Shown here one piece after another: positions 41,001 to 48,464 of a stretch of 64,000 nt of DNA (position 1 is the first letter of the stretch; every line of letters begins with the position of its first letter). The DNA comes from Anopheles merus (taxonomy: Eukaryota > Arthropoda > Insecta > Diptera > Culicidae): the NCBI RefSeq assembly GCF_017562075.2, contig NC_054085.1:34594539-34658538 (forward strand), written 5' to 3'. The translations under genes were made by a program, and so were the position numbers. Below the pieces are notes generated by a model. The model was not told the DNA's origin and made no database searches. It saw nothing but the letters and a program-made list of their open reading frames with translations.

Positions 41001-42673
41001 AAACAATACGATCCATTGATCCAGCTAATGCCTCTTCAGTTTGGACTCATTCTTTCAACTCGAATGTTTATTGGAGAGCATATGCCCGGAGAACTCGAAC
41101 TCGAGCTCGATGGCGCGCGCATGATGACGCATTAATGCTACAACTTTGAAATGCCATTCAAACCCATTTTTGGAGCTTCATGCTTCTCCCAACCGTAGCG
41201 GGCACACGCGGTAGCGCCTTGCATTAATAAAAGCATGAAACATCTAACGGGACGCATAATTCTAACCATTCCTGCTAACCGTTGTCCACTCATTGGCACA
41301 CGGCACAGTCGCTGAGTAATGTAGTCATCGCCCTCTCCGCGTGTCCCCCCTCGATACCGGTTGCGCACCGGTTCAGTATTGCCGATTGCTTTGTCTTTCC
41401 TGTTGAGTGTCTGCACACCGAAAAACAAAAAAAGGGAGAGGTTGGGAGAAATTTATGAGCTATCTAATTTTGTATCATATAACGCTCGCCCAAAGGTTTC
41501 TTCGCCTTTATATATCCTTTCAATTGGCCAGTCCAATAAAAAGTTTCCGCGCGCTTGCGCGAAGAAACAATGCGCGCGTAAAACGTGATCGGTTGTTGAT
41601 CACCCGGGGTTTGTTGTTTGAGGCGGGCCCCGTGTGTTATGCATTTTATGACCCACCCTCCCGCTGAAATAGGAAAACCCACGTGGAAAGCGCTGAAGCC
41701 AGGAAGAAGGGGAGAGTGTATGTGTGTGTGTGCGATAAAGGAAATATTTATGCGTTATTAATGTGGCAGAATGGGCGTTAGAAAGAAAAGGTGGGAAGGC
41801 TGCAGACCGGTTTTGTTGATCGATTAACAGTAGAACGGCGATTGCGACACTTGGTGACTTGCTGGAACTTTTCGGTTCGGCTTAGTAGATGTGGGCTTTA
41901 ATAGATTAATTGATCTCATTTCCCAATTTGTCTTTCAACAGTGGTTTCGTCATCGTGATCGTGTCGAAATGTGATTGTAATCTAATTTTTGTTTCTTTTT
42001 GGACAGATTTCCGAATCCAGCTTGGGTCACGGGCACTCGAAATCGAACGGTGGCATCACGTTCGCGGACGGCAGCAAGCTCGGCTCGGACCATCAGCTGC
42101 GCCATCATCTGAACCATCGCACGGCGGCAGATGACGAGGACGACGAGGACGACGCGGATAGCATCGAGGAGAGCAAATTCTGCACCCTTCCACGCCACGG
42201 TCCGAACGCATTTACCATCCGACAGGTAAGCGTAGCTCTTTCAAAGCTCTTCCAACTACATACTCAACTCACACTCGACACTCTCTTTTCCTTCATTGTA
42301 GGCTCGCTTTTCGAAAGGCAACGGAGCAAAAGCGCTCGGATTTTCCATTGTCGGCGGTAAGGACTCGCCCAAGGGCTCGATGGGCATCTACGTGAAGACG
42401 ATCTATCCGAACGGGCAGGCGGCCGAGAAGGGTACGCTGCAGGCCGGCGACGAGATCCTGTCGGTGAACGGGAAAGCATTCCAGGGCCTCTCGCACCAGG
42501 AGGCGATCAACGTGTTCAAGGCGATCAAGACGGGCGAGGTGGTGATACTGATCGGGCGCCGGAACAATCGCCGCAAGCTGGAGACGCCATCGCCGACCGA
42601 TTCCGGCACCGGGACGGCACCACCGTCCACGACCGGTTCGCCCACCAACACCATCACGTGCAATGATGAATGA
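1..42673 (+). CDS. PDZ-domain protein, 5'-partial, four exons visible (1-54, 26846-29112, 42007-42225, 42302-42673)
   Basis: The spliced product covers 969 residues from the first complete codon and lacks its N-terminus. Exon phases agree throughout: the first exon ends after one base of a codon, the second begins with two, and the later junctions are phase 0. The large exon encodes a basic segment, a His-rich and Gln-rich tract (about 27050-27270), acidic clusters (about 28030-28130), many Ser/Thr/Lys/Arg stretches and a polyQ run (about 29023-29059). The last exon encodes one PDZ domain (about residues 845-935) with the carboxylate-binding loop LGFS at 858-861 and His911 at the start of helix B, as in class I PDZ domains. 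The domain resembles the PDZD2/IL-16/Big bang kind, from memory only. PDZ domains bind C-terminal tails, so a cortical or junctional scaffold role is plausible but inferred. No enzymatic domain is visible. The orthologue was not identified, so no symbol is given. Confidence 0.85.
3766..3850 (-). repeat. tRNA-like fragment (possible SINE head)
   Basis: On the minus strand the B-box consensus GGTTCAAATCC lies at 3785-3775 and an A-box-like AGCCAATAGTG about 45-50 bases upstream. The arms do not fold into a convincing tRNA by eye, so a decayed tRNA-derived element is more likely than a functional tRNA gene. Confidence 0.4.
8612..8631. repeat. (GT)10 microsatellite
   Basis: An uninterrupted GT run in the large intron. 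Confidence 0.93.
9919..9942. repeat. (TG)12 microsatellite
   Basis: An uninterrupted TG run in the large intron. An AC run of similar kind lies 140 bases downstream at about 10083-10097, so the two could pair. Confidence 0.95.
12499..12540. repeat. (CT)21 microsatellite
   Basis: A 42-base uninterrupted CT run in the large intron. CT/GA runs can bind GAGA-type factors, but here it may simply be a variable microsatellite. Confidence 0.95.
14303..14316. repeat. G14 homopolymer
   Basis: Fourteen consecutive G after CACACACC in the large intron. Such runs are prone to length change and sequencing error. Confidence 0.95.
15641..15660. promoter_or_regulatory. Perfect 20-bp palindrome in intron
   Basis: CTGTGACCGTACGGTCACAG reads identically on both strands. 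The half site TGTGACCGT is consistent with binding by a dimeric factor (TGACC-type half sites are used by nuclear receptors), but function is inferred. Confidence 0.5.
17469..17490. repeat. (TC)11 microsatellite
   Basis: A TC run (GAGA on the other strand) about 290 bases upstream of a TATAAATA match at 17777. Confidence 0.93.
21709..21736. repeat. (AC)n microsatellite
   Basis: About 14 AC units following an A-run in the large intron. Confidence 0.95.
26021..26046. repeat. Short CCCGTA hexamer tandem
   Basis: About four imperfect copies of CCCGTA, one reading CACGTA. It lies about 800 bases upstream of the large coding exon. Confidence 0.8.
26846..29112 (+). CDS. Large low-complexity exon of the PDZ gene
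   Basis: The acceptor AG at 26844-26845 and the donor CAG|GTGAGT at 29110-29118 bound 2267 bases: two bases completing a codon, then 755 open codons. The order is a Lys/Arg-rich start (QKWSKLRRRCASFKS), a His-rich tract with CAT/CAC codons and a Gln run, a Ser run, a Trp/Tyr-containing block (around 27430-27660), acidic and basic stretches, and a CAG-coded polyQ near the end. The frame stays open past the donor to a stop at 29254-29256, so intron retention would add 47 residues and give a protein without the PDZ domain. Long open frames on the other strand here are compositional shadows. Confidence 0.9.
27056..27270 (+). repeat. His- and Gln-codon low-complexity tract in coding sequence
   Basis: Runs of CAT/CAC (His) are interrupted by Pro, Leu and Gly codons and followed by a CAG/CAA run (nine Gln). 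Such histidine-rich tracts are common in insect nuclear and cytoskeletal proteins. They are intrinsically disordered and evolve quickly. Confidence 0.9.
29023..29059 (+). repeat. Nearly pure CAG trinucleotide run encoding polyQ
   Basis: Thirteen Gln codons, all CAG except a final CAA, are followed by Met and two more Gln codons. Because it is nearly uninterrupted it is likely length-polymorphic. It lies about 50 bases upstream of the exon's donor site. Confidence 0.9.
30308..30325. repeat. C18 homopolymer
   Basis: Eighteen consecutive C in the second large intron. The length in the assembly may be uncertain. Confidence 0.95.
37815..37985 (+). mobile_element. tRNA-derived SINE remnant
   Basis: A Pol III B-box match GGTTCAAGCCC lies at 37839-37849. 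It is followed by a body with CGTAGGACTGACTATCCTGC, GTCACTGAAAGCCAAG and GGCCTTGACCGACAGCGGTT, ending GTTGTGCCAAACAAGAAGAG. From memory this body and tail match an abundant tRNA-derived SINE of Anopheles gambiae (SINEX type). The 5' tRNA-like head looks degraded, and its start is approximate. Confidence 0.75.
42007..42225 (+). CDS. PDZ gene exon encoding an acidic linker
   Basis: It has exactly 73 codons in phase 0, between the acceptor GGACAG and the donor CAG|GTAAGC. It encodes a Gly/Ser/His-rich segment, an Asp/Glu cluster (DDEDDEDDADS) and then KFCTLPRHGPNAFTIRQ. The final AFTIRQ probably forms the first strand of the PDZ domain, which continues in the next exon after a 76-bp intron. Confidence 0.9.
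42302..42673 (+). CDS. Terminal exon of the PDZ gene, carrying the PDZ domain
   Basis: The acceptor CATTGTAG ends at 42301, and 123 codons run to TGA at 42671-42673. It encodes the core of one PDZ domain: LGFS binding loop, GGKDSPKGSMGIYVKTI, QAAEKGTLQAGDEILSVNG and GLSHQEAINVFKAIKTG, ending in a strand and GRRNNRRK. A Thr/Ser/Pro/Gly-rich tail of about 30 residues closes the protein. The motif order and spacing are standard for PDZ, which makes the call secure. Confidence 0.95.
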   Translation, partial: ARFSKGNGAKALGFSIVGGKDSPKGSMGIYVKTIYPNGQAAEKGTLQAGDEILSVNGKAFQGLSHQEAINVFKAIKTGEVVILIGRRNNRRKLETPSPTDSGTGTAPPSTTGSPTNTITCNDE

Positions 42674-42940
42674 AAAAAGCGGAAACCGCCACCGCACGTG
42701 TAAACTGTACAGAGAGTGAAGAAATTTGCACCAAACATGGCAGAGCAGCAGCGTGAGAATGTACTAACGTCTTTTTTTTTTTGGTGTAAAATGTGGCTAG
42801 GAATCGAAAACACTAAACCCGATTTGCTCTCGTGCTGCTCTGTGGCGCAATACAATGAAATATTTAATATTTTTTTACCAAATACCAAAGGCTTCAATAT
42901 CAAAAAAGCAGGAAAAATAAATTGAAAAAAAAAGAAAATT
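42674..42940 (+). other. 3'UTR of the PDZ gene
   Basis: The sequence becomes AT-rich directly after the stop. A canonical AATAAA at 42916-42921 is followed by an A-rich run. This would give a short 3'UTR of about 260 bases, ending just before the opposing gene's 3' end. Confidence 0.6.
42916..42921 (+). terminator. Polyadenylation signal AATAAA for the PDZ gene
   Basis: A canonical hexamer about 245 bases past the stop codon, in AT-rich sequence. It is the first good candidate on this strand. Confidence 0.6.
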
Positions 42941-43054
42941 CAAATGTGAAGTCGCAACCAGCAGAACCAGCAGATTCACCAACAAAACCAAATCGTTGTC
43001 TAGAGGACGGGTGGGAACAACAGTCACAGTGCTAGGGGTAACCTTTCTAATCAA

Positions 43055-43060
43055 TTTATT
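43055..43060 (-). terminator. Polyadenylation signal AATAAA for the minus-strand gene
   Basis: The plus strand reads TTTATT, so the minus strand reads AATAAA, about 185 bases past the minus-strand stop. With the PDZ signal at 42916 it makes a compact convergent pair. Confidence 0.55.
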
Positions 43061-43243
43061 TGCTGTTTTACGTGCGTACTTGACAGGAAAAAATATATAT
43101 CTATTTACATTTAAACTGTGTCCGTGTTTCTCTCCTCAGCTAAGCTATCTGGTAAAGGAATCGGCTTCATACGACATTAAACATACCTTAATCTTAGAAT
43201 ACTTTGACTACAATATCAGCACCGGAGCGTTCCGTGTATGTTT

Positions 43244-44213
43244 TTACAGCTGCTTCTGTCGGATGGTTTCGTCAATCATGTCGAGATACTCGGACAGCGG
43301 GAACACTTCCTTGCTGAGCGTTTTCGTCAGGTCGGGCAGAACTTCCGCCTTTCGTACCGATAACGCGTAGTGCAGTTTCTAAAAAAAACACAAAGCAAAG
43401 CAAAGAAAGTATTAATAGATATTCGAATACTCCACACACGAGCCAATGCCGTACCGTTTGTAGTTGTTTCATCGATTTCACCAGCTCGCTGGTAATGAGT
43501 GGTTCCTTCTTAACCGTTGCCGAACCGTGGCTGCCTTCCGACTGCCGTTTAAAATCCTCCACCCAGGAGTCCACGTTGCGGCAAGCCTTCACGCTGCTGG
43601 ACCATTCGCGCCGAAACTGGTTACGGATCTGTGCCAGATCGACCGTCGTTATTTCGGAGTTTTCGATCGTGCCGAGCAGATCGATCGCCTGGCGGAGTTT
43701 TTCTACAAGTGCTTCCACGGCGATCGGTGGCTGTTTGGCCGTTTTGTTGATCAACCCAGTCAGATCGGAGCAGGAGCCGTTCGCGTTGGTCGTTGTGTTG
43801 GCTATGAGATTGGTTTCGTTAAGGATTCGTGATTGTTGCAGGGGTGCGGCGCCTGTCGCTTTCTTGCACGATCCTTGTCGCTGAACCTTGGCGTTGTTGT
43901 TGTTGTTGTTGTTGGTGGTGGTGCTGCTGTTGGTGCCGGATGAAGGACGCGATCGGATCGCATCGAAGAGTGTGTCGATTTCATCCTCATTCGGGCGTTC
44001 CAGTGGATCGAATCCGTTGGCCGTTTTGACCTGTTCGGCAGTTTCTTCCTTCGAGAGAGCTAGCAAAGCACCCGGCAGGTCATCGGTGGGGTCCGGGGTG
44101 GTTCCGTTCGGAAGGAATTTGGAGCCTATCTTTGCCTGGCCGAGGTAGCGATTGATTCTATCCACATTGGTGTACACGTGCTTTGCCACTATATCGAAGT
44201 CGGCCGGATTCAT
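43244..44213 (-). CDS. Conserved-looking protein of unknown family, two exons, 297 aa
   Basis: The coding exons on the minus strand are 44213-43455 (253 codons from ATG) and 43378-43244 (44 codons plus TAA). The donor is ACG|GTACGG and the acceptor TTTTTTTAG, phase 0, with a 76-base intron. Residues 1-90 are mixed helical and charged (MNPADFDIVAKHVYTNVDRI at the start). Residues about 90-165 are Ser/Thr/Asn low complexity with seven Asn at 101-107. Residues about 165-297 look helical, with Leu/Ile heptads (IAVEALVEKLRQAIDLLGTI) and a conserved-looking end (DLTKTLSKEVFPLSEYLDMI). No signal peptide, membrane segment or enzyme motif is visible. The gene was not recognised. The helical, coiled-coil-like ends around a disordered middle would suit a subunit of a protein complex, which is only a guess. 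It is head-to-head with M6 and tail-to-tail with the PDZ gene. Confidence 0.85.
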
Positions 44214-44935
44214 TCTGTTTTTATCAGAACGCACGAGTAAAATGTAACTAAAACCACAACGGCATGTAAAATAGAGCTGAGAAAACAGTGCAAGCTGTTG
44301 TGTTCGTTGCACAAATGATGCCGTTTTCGAATTGGAATCGCTCGCACGTCTGTCAAAATCGGTGTGCGTGAAATGAGCCCACATGTCGACACCAATGTCG
44401 ACTATTTGTCGGTAATGAAACAAACACACAGGTTATTATTTTTGTAAATTTATGAAATGAAAAAATCAAAATTAAATTGAATGTGTCTTCGTCAAATAGA
44501 TTTTTTAAATAAAATTACAATACTTTTAAAAAGAAAAAGAAAAATTAACGTCGATCGTTTGACAGTTCCGATCGACATAAAGAGAAAGCCTCCAACTGTC
44601 AAACCACCTTGGCGTTCAGCAGCAAAAAAAAAAGAAAGAAAACATAAATTGTTTACGTGCGATTTTGTGCTCTGCCTTTCTGTTGTTTATAATTATGTTT
44701 TACGAATAAAAACCACCCAAAACTATTCTCTATCTGCTTTCCTACCAACCAGTCAGTGAAGGTGTGGTGTAGTGAAACGTTTTACCCGTACGGGAGGCTC
44801 ATCAGTTCCCGTTTTTGTTCGTCTCGTCGTGGGAGTGAAAGGCATCTCCCCGTACGGCCAGAGAAAGAAAGGGGTGTAGTGCCCGTGTTTCCCCACCCAC
44901 TTTGAGACAACACATTCCGAAGGAGCGAACGCACC
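44214..44935. promoter_or_regulatory. Divergent promoter region between the unknown gene and M6
   Basis: Only about 720 bases separate the minus-strand ATG (44213) from the distal M6 ATG (44936). The middle is AT-rich (about 44420-44540). A TCAGTG initiator-like match on the plus strand at about 44753 could mark the M6 start, which would give a 5'UTR of about 180 bases. No TATA box was seen near it. Shared regulation is inferred only from the spacing. Confidence 0.5.
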
Positions 44936-44939
44936 ATGG
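44936..44939 (+). CDS. M6: Distal four-base coding exon of M6 (ATGG)
   Basis: The sequence is GCACC-ATGG|GTAGGT: an excellent start context immediately followed by a plausible donor. Four coding bases leave phase 1, exactly what the exon at 47641 needs, and give Met-Gly-Gly-Cys-Cys-Lys-Ser-Cys. Vertebrate PLP and M6 proteins also begin Met-Gly just before a Cys cluster, with the same tiny first coding exon. This is therefore probably the ancestral short isoform. Transcript evidence is not available here. Confidence 0.75.
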
Positions 44940-47900
44940 GTAGGTATCGTGTGTAGTGTTGCCTTTAGTTTGCACCTGTCTGTGACGGGACGACTTTTAG
45001 GAAATGTCGAGCGAATTTCCTTATCCGCTCGTATCTGGTAAGATAAGATAAAGCGATTCGACGTAGGGCTTCGACACGATGGTTGGTACAGGTATTACCC
45101 CACAAAGAAACGGTTGGGGTGTCTCACCAATACTACTACAGTGGGTGCAGCAGACACGACGCATCGGTTAAGGTGGGGTTTCGCTTATTCACCTGCAGGG
45201 CAGAGCGTTGAATGGACGTGCTTTTAATCAACAGCAAAAAAGTAACAATTCAAAAACAAATGAAGTGCAGTTAATTAAAGTTTGCATTCGCTGCCCCTTT
45301 AAAAAAACAGCCCCATTCAATCGCGTTTCAATACGATTAGGAAACTCCCCACTTGTTGAGAGTGTTTAGAAGTTGCGCTAGTGTGAGTGTGTTCAACATC
45401 ATCATCATCATCCCCCACCCTTATTTTTTCTATGAACGGGTTGCAAAGCGAAGCAGCGGTTGGAATGTTGTTGGTTGATCCAGAGCATCACAGTTGTGCG
45501 GTGTAGTATTCAAAGCGACGGCGAGCAACGTTCCACAAGTGTGTGGCGCGTGTGCGTGTGATAATTAACGTACCTCCAGCTCAATTAGTGTGGCGACAAA
45601 CGTTGTGCTCTCCGCGGGGCCGCAAAGGTCACCGGAAACAGACTGGTTACGTTAAGCGGTTTAATTCGACTGTTAATGGTTCCGACGAGAAACAAGTGAC
45701 TACGTAACCCGTGTGTAACCCCCAAAAGAGGCTCCATAAAAGTAGGTCGCAGTTGGCTCTGAAGCTGGATGAAGAAGTAGTGTAAAGGAGAAAGAGAGAG
45801 AGAGCGCGGGAGATGAGACGCTAGAACCGTTCCATTTGTGTACCGTTTTGATTACAACAAGATTGCGGTGCATGTGTGTGTGTGTTAGAAATTTTGGAAA
45901 CAAAAATATCTAAAGCAATACCCATCCTGACCGTGTCTGTCTCTCTGTCGTGTGAATCATCAACCCCTTCACGTACGCACAACACACACGTGTGCAGTTA
46001 CAGTTCAAACCGTTAGCGGGCGGTTGACAGCCCGTACCGCCGCCTACTCGGACCGGAAGCATCCCACCACGACGCAACCTGACCTACCCGCAGCCAGCAG
46101 CAACAACATGACCAGCAATCGCAACCGAACGCCGACCGGCCAGATACGGGACGATTTTCTGCTCGAGACCAACTTCGATGACGACGGGGCGCTAACACGT
46201 GCCTACAACACGCTGCCGCAGCAGCAACAGGGAGCCCTGCAGCGCCGAAGCATACCTTATCGGTCCAACTTATCGGTGGATCGATACTCGGAAACGACCC
46301 TGCACGGCAAACCACCGCGGAAAGGTATTTACTCCCCCGGATTGGGGGTGATGTCGCTTCGTATACGCTCGCAAATGCTTCTTCTCCTCCGCGCACTCGC
46401 TGTTGTGCGGACGGGGCGTCTCGCCAACCGGGCGGCACAGATGATTCATCTGTGTCGTGTGTGCACTCGTCCATCTGCAACCAGCACCGATGCACCCCGA
46501 TCATTTCGTGGAACTCTGTGTGGTTTATGTGGGAAGAGGACAATTAGAGGAGAACAATCTCCATTTCATCATTTACATTGGAGCATCAGAACATCAATTA
46601 TATGTGTGTGTCCCGTCCGTTTTGTGTTCAATCAGCCACTCATGTATCATCGCTTCTTTGTTGGAGTAATTCATGTTCTCATATATTTTAGGCCGCACCG
46701 CAACAGCAACAGCTTATGTGATAAATGAGCCGCTTATTATCATTCATTTCAAAGCCATCGTTCGATACATAATTTATGTTTGGGAAGCATCACGGGCCAT
46801 CATAACGCACAGCCTCATTTGAAAGAGCGTTTACGTACGAGCAACCGCACGAAAGCACGATAAACATGCAGCATTTGTCATCGAGTCCATGCGGTGACCG
46901 AAATCATAACAAAGATAAAATCGCCTCGAATGCCTGTCTCCGTACAGCCGCAAACGATTAACGCTTGCGTGCTAAACAGGGCGGAGCGCATACATTTATT
47001 TACCTCACGCCGGTGCACCGTACCCGACCATTGCTTTCTGCAAACCGAAAAACGGTACCAACACGTGTTTCGTTTGTATCAGTCGAAGCAGGGCGGGTTG
47101 AATTCGGCGGTGGTGCATGAAATCGATTAACGGCCGTATTTCTTGCTATACATTTTCTCACACGTGTTGGTGGCAATGATGGTTTAACATAGTTTACTGT
47201 CATAAGTGCCATTCAATGGAAAATGTACACTTTTTAAAAGATATATTTGGTTGATAACTGATACAATGTGCTGCTGATATGGCTAATTGTACAAACAATC
47301 TTTCTTTATCAGTCGCCCGGAGGCGAAATTGTTAAATTGATTCATTTATTCTAATTATTAGCGAATTAGAACGAGACAAAGAGCAAACAAGACTGCATAT
47401 ATGTGAAAAATCTAATTTCGATCGCTCGTGACGTCTTTATTAATACTTTTCATTTTGTAGGTAATTAGTGTCAAGTTGTCATTTATTTGTTTTGCGTTGT
47501 ATGTTTCATTTGTCCGTTTTCAGAGTAAATAATTAACACGCACCTAAAAACATACTCCATCCCACCAGCAACCGTTTCCATTGCACAAACCAAAACACGT
47601 TTGCTAATTCGCTCTGCGTTTTGCGTTCCACCCTACACAGGCGGCTGCTGCAAGTCATGCGTAACGCGAATACCGTACGCGACACTGATCGCGACGGTCA
47701 TGTGCCTTATCGGAGTCGGCGTGTTTTGCGGCACCATGTTCCGCGGTACCTCGCTCGCGATCATCATGCTCGATCAGGTGTTTCATCTGCGCCTGCCGTG
47801 GATCGAAGCGGTACAGATCATCTTCGTCGTGATCGGTGCGTCGATGGCTGCGCTCGGGCTGATGATCCTGTTCGTGGGCTTCCTGGCGACCGGTGCCACC

Positions 47901-48464
47901 CGGCATAAGGTGTACCGGGCGTGGGGCTCGCGTGTCGGCGGCCGCATCTCGTGTGCCGTCTTTATGGCCATTTCGTACGTGCTCAACATTGCGTGGATAC
48001 TGATCCTTTGCTTCCTGTCGATCGTCACGTTCGTGTTTACCGTGTTCTGGAACATGTGCGCCAACACGAACGTACAGACGCATCGGGATTGCATCGATCT
48101 GACGCAGTTCTGTAAGTGGCAAAAAGCAAAAAAATGCACCGAATCGCTCTTTAATTCATTCCTTTCTGTTTTCCTCCACATTTTAGACTTTATGTTCCCC
48201 GATGGCGTCAAGCAGGAGGATATGAAAATCTGCGAACCGGCGAAGGTGAAAGCGTTCTGCAAGGATGGGGTGGAAAAGTGTGAAATCATGTTCATCCTCG
48301 CCACCGTCTCCTGTCTGCTGATCATTCTCAGCTTCGTGCACTATCTGATGTGTCTGGCGGCGAACTACGCGCACATACGCGACCACGAAAAGTTCCAGGA
48401 GCTGCAGGAGATCCAGAACCTGACCGAGATGGAGTACAGTGCGGCGTCGAAGGACCGGTTCTAG
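44936..48464 (+). CDS. M6: M6 proteolipid protein (PLP/DM20/M6 family), two alternative first exons
   Basis: The common coding exons are 47641-48111 and 48187-48464. Exon 46108-46324 gives a 321-aa form; a four-base exon 44936-44939 gives a 250-aa form, close to the family's usual length. Numbered in the long form, four membrane segments lie at about 85-106, 129-157, 172-208 and 263-288. A Cys cluster GCCKSC (about 74-79) follows the first junction; in vertebrate PLP/M6 such Cys are palmitoylated. Cys212, 223, 245 and 254 in the second large loop match the four loop cysteines that form disulfides in PLP. The C-terminus is cytoplasmic and charged, ending SAASKDRF. Insect M6 sits in the plasma membrane of epithelia and neurons and acts at tricellular junctions and in filopodia and oogenesis (family knowledge). 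All splice sites are GT-AG, and phases 1 and 1 match. Confidence 0.92.
44940..46107 (+). other. M6 first intron of the short isoform and likely 5'UTR of the proximal first exon
   Basis: No coding exon is seen. The part from about 45.7 to 46.1 kb reads like a 5' leader, with a GA run at about 45792 and purine-rich repeats. The reading frame of the 46108 exon stays open upstream to about 45952, but there is no in-frame ATG before 46108, so that ATG is chosen as the start. Clustered GATAAG motifs occur near 45043-45052. Confidence 0.5.
46108..46324 (+). CDS. M6: Proximal alternative first coding exon of M6 (72-residue N-terminal extension)
   Basis: ATG with upstream CAACAAC runs 217 bases to the donor CGGAAAG|GTATTT, ending in phase 1 like the distal exon. 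The encoded extension is hydrophilic and probably cytoplasmic. It is rich in Arg, Thr and Gln, with the block DDFLLETNFDDDGALTRAYN and then RRSIPYRSNLSVDRYSETTL. It has no signal peptide or membrane segment. The acidic and Tyr/Ser-containing block may be a binding or phosphorylation region, which is inferred. Confidence 0.8.
46325..47640 (+). other. M6 intron before the first membrane-domain exon
   Basis: It runs from GTATTT at 46325 to the acceptor CCCTACACAG ending at 47640. It is AT-rich in its second half. Nothing gene-like was seen. Confidence 0.7.
47641..48111 (+). CDS. M6: M6 exon encoding membrane segments 1-3
   Basis: The 471 bases begin with two bases of a split Gly codon and end with one base of a split Tyr codon at the donor T|GTAAGT. 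The exon encodes the Cys cluster, segment 1, a short first loop (RGTSLAIIMLDQVFHLRLPW), segment 2, the cytoplasmic loop with TGATRHKVYRAWGSRVGGR, segment 3, and the first part of the large extracellular loop. The unusually strong composition shift from the flanking intron supports the boundaries. Confidence 0.93.
48187..48464 (+). CDS. M6: Terminal M6 exon encoding the large loop end, membrane segment 4 and tail
   Basis: The acceptor TTTTAG ends at 48186. AC completes TAC (Tyr), and the exon encodes FMFPDGVKQEDMKICEPAKV, two loop cysteines, segment 4 and the cytoplasmic tail. The stop is TAG at 48462-48464. The preceding intron is 75 bases long, similar to the other short introns here. Confidence 0.93.

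Larger units (their letters stand above)
29113..42006 (+). other. Second giant intron of the PDZ gene (12.9 kb)
   Basis: It is bounded by GTGAGT at 29113 and a strong pyrimidine-rich acceptor ending TTTTTGGACAG at 42006, phase 0 on both sides. No coding exon was recognised. It holds a C18 homopolymer (30308-30325), a tRNA-derived SINE remnant (about 37815-37985), short CAG runs (about 33541, 37433, 37553) and a CG-alternating run near 38357. A GA run lies at about 33046-33062. A candidate acceptor at 41941 would read into a stop within eleven codons and is unlikely to be used. Confidence 0.65.

Noticed and set aside
41942..42006. Alternative acceptor upstream of the exon at 42007
   Set aside because: Reading from 41942 meets TGA within eleven codons.
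45952..46107. Upstream extension of the M6 long form
   Set aside because: The frame is open but begins at a GTG and has no ATG before 46108; the DNA reads like 5' leader.
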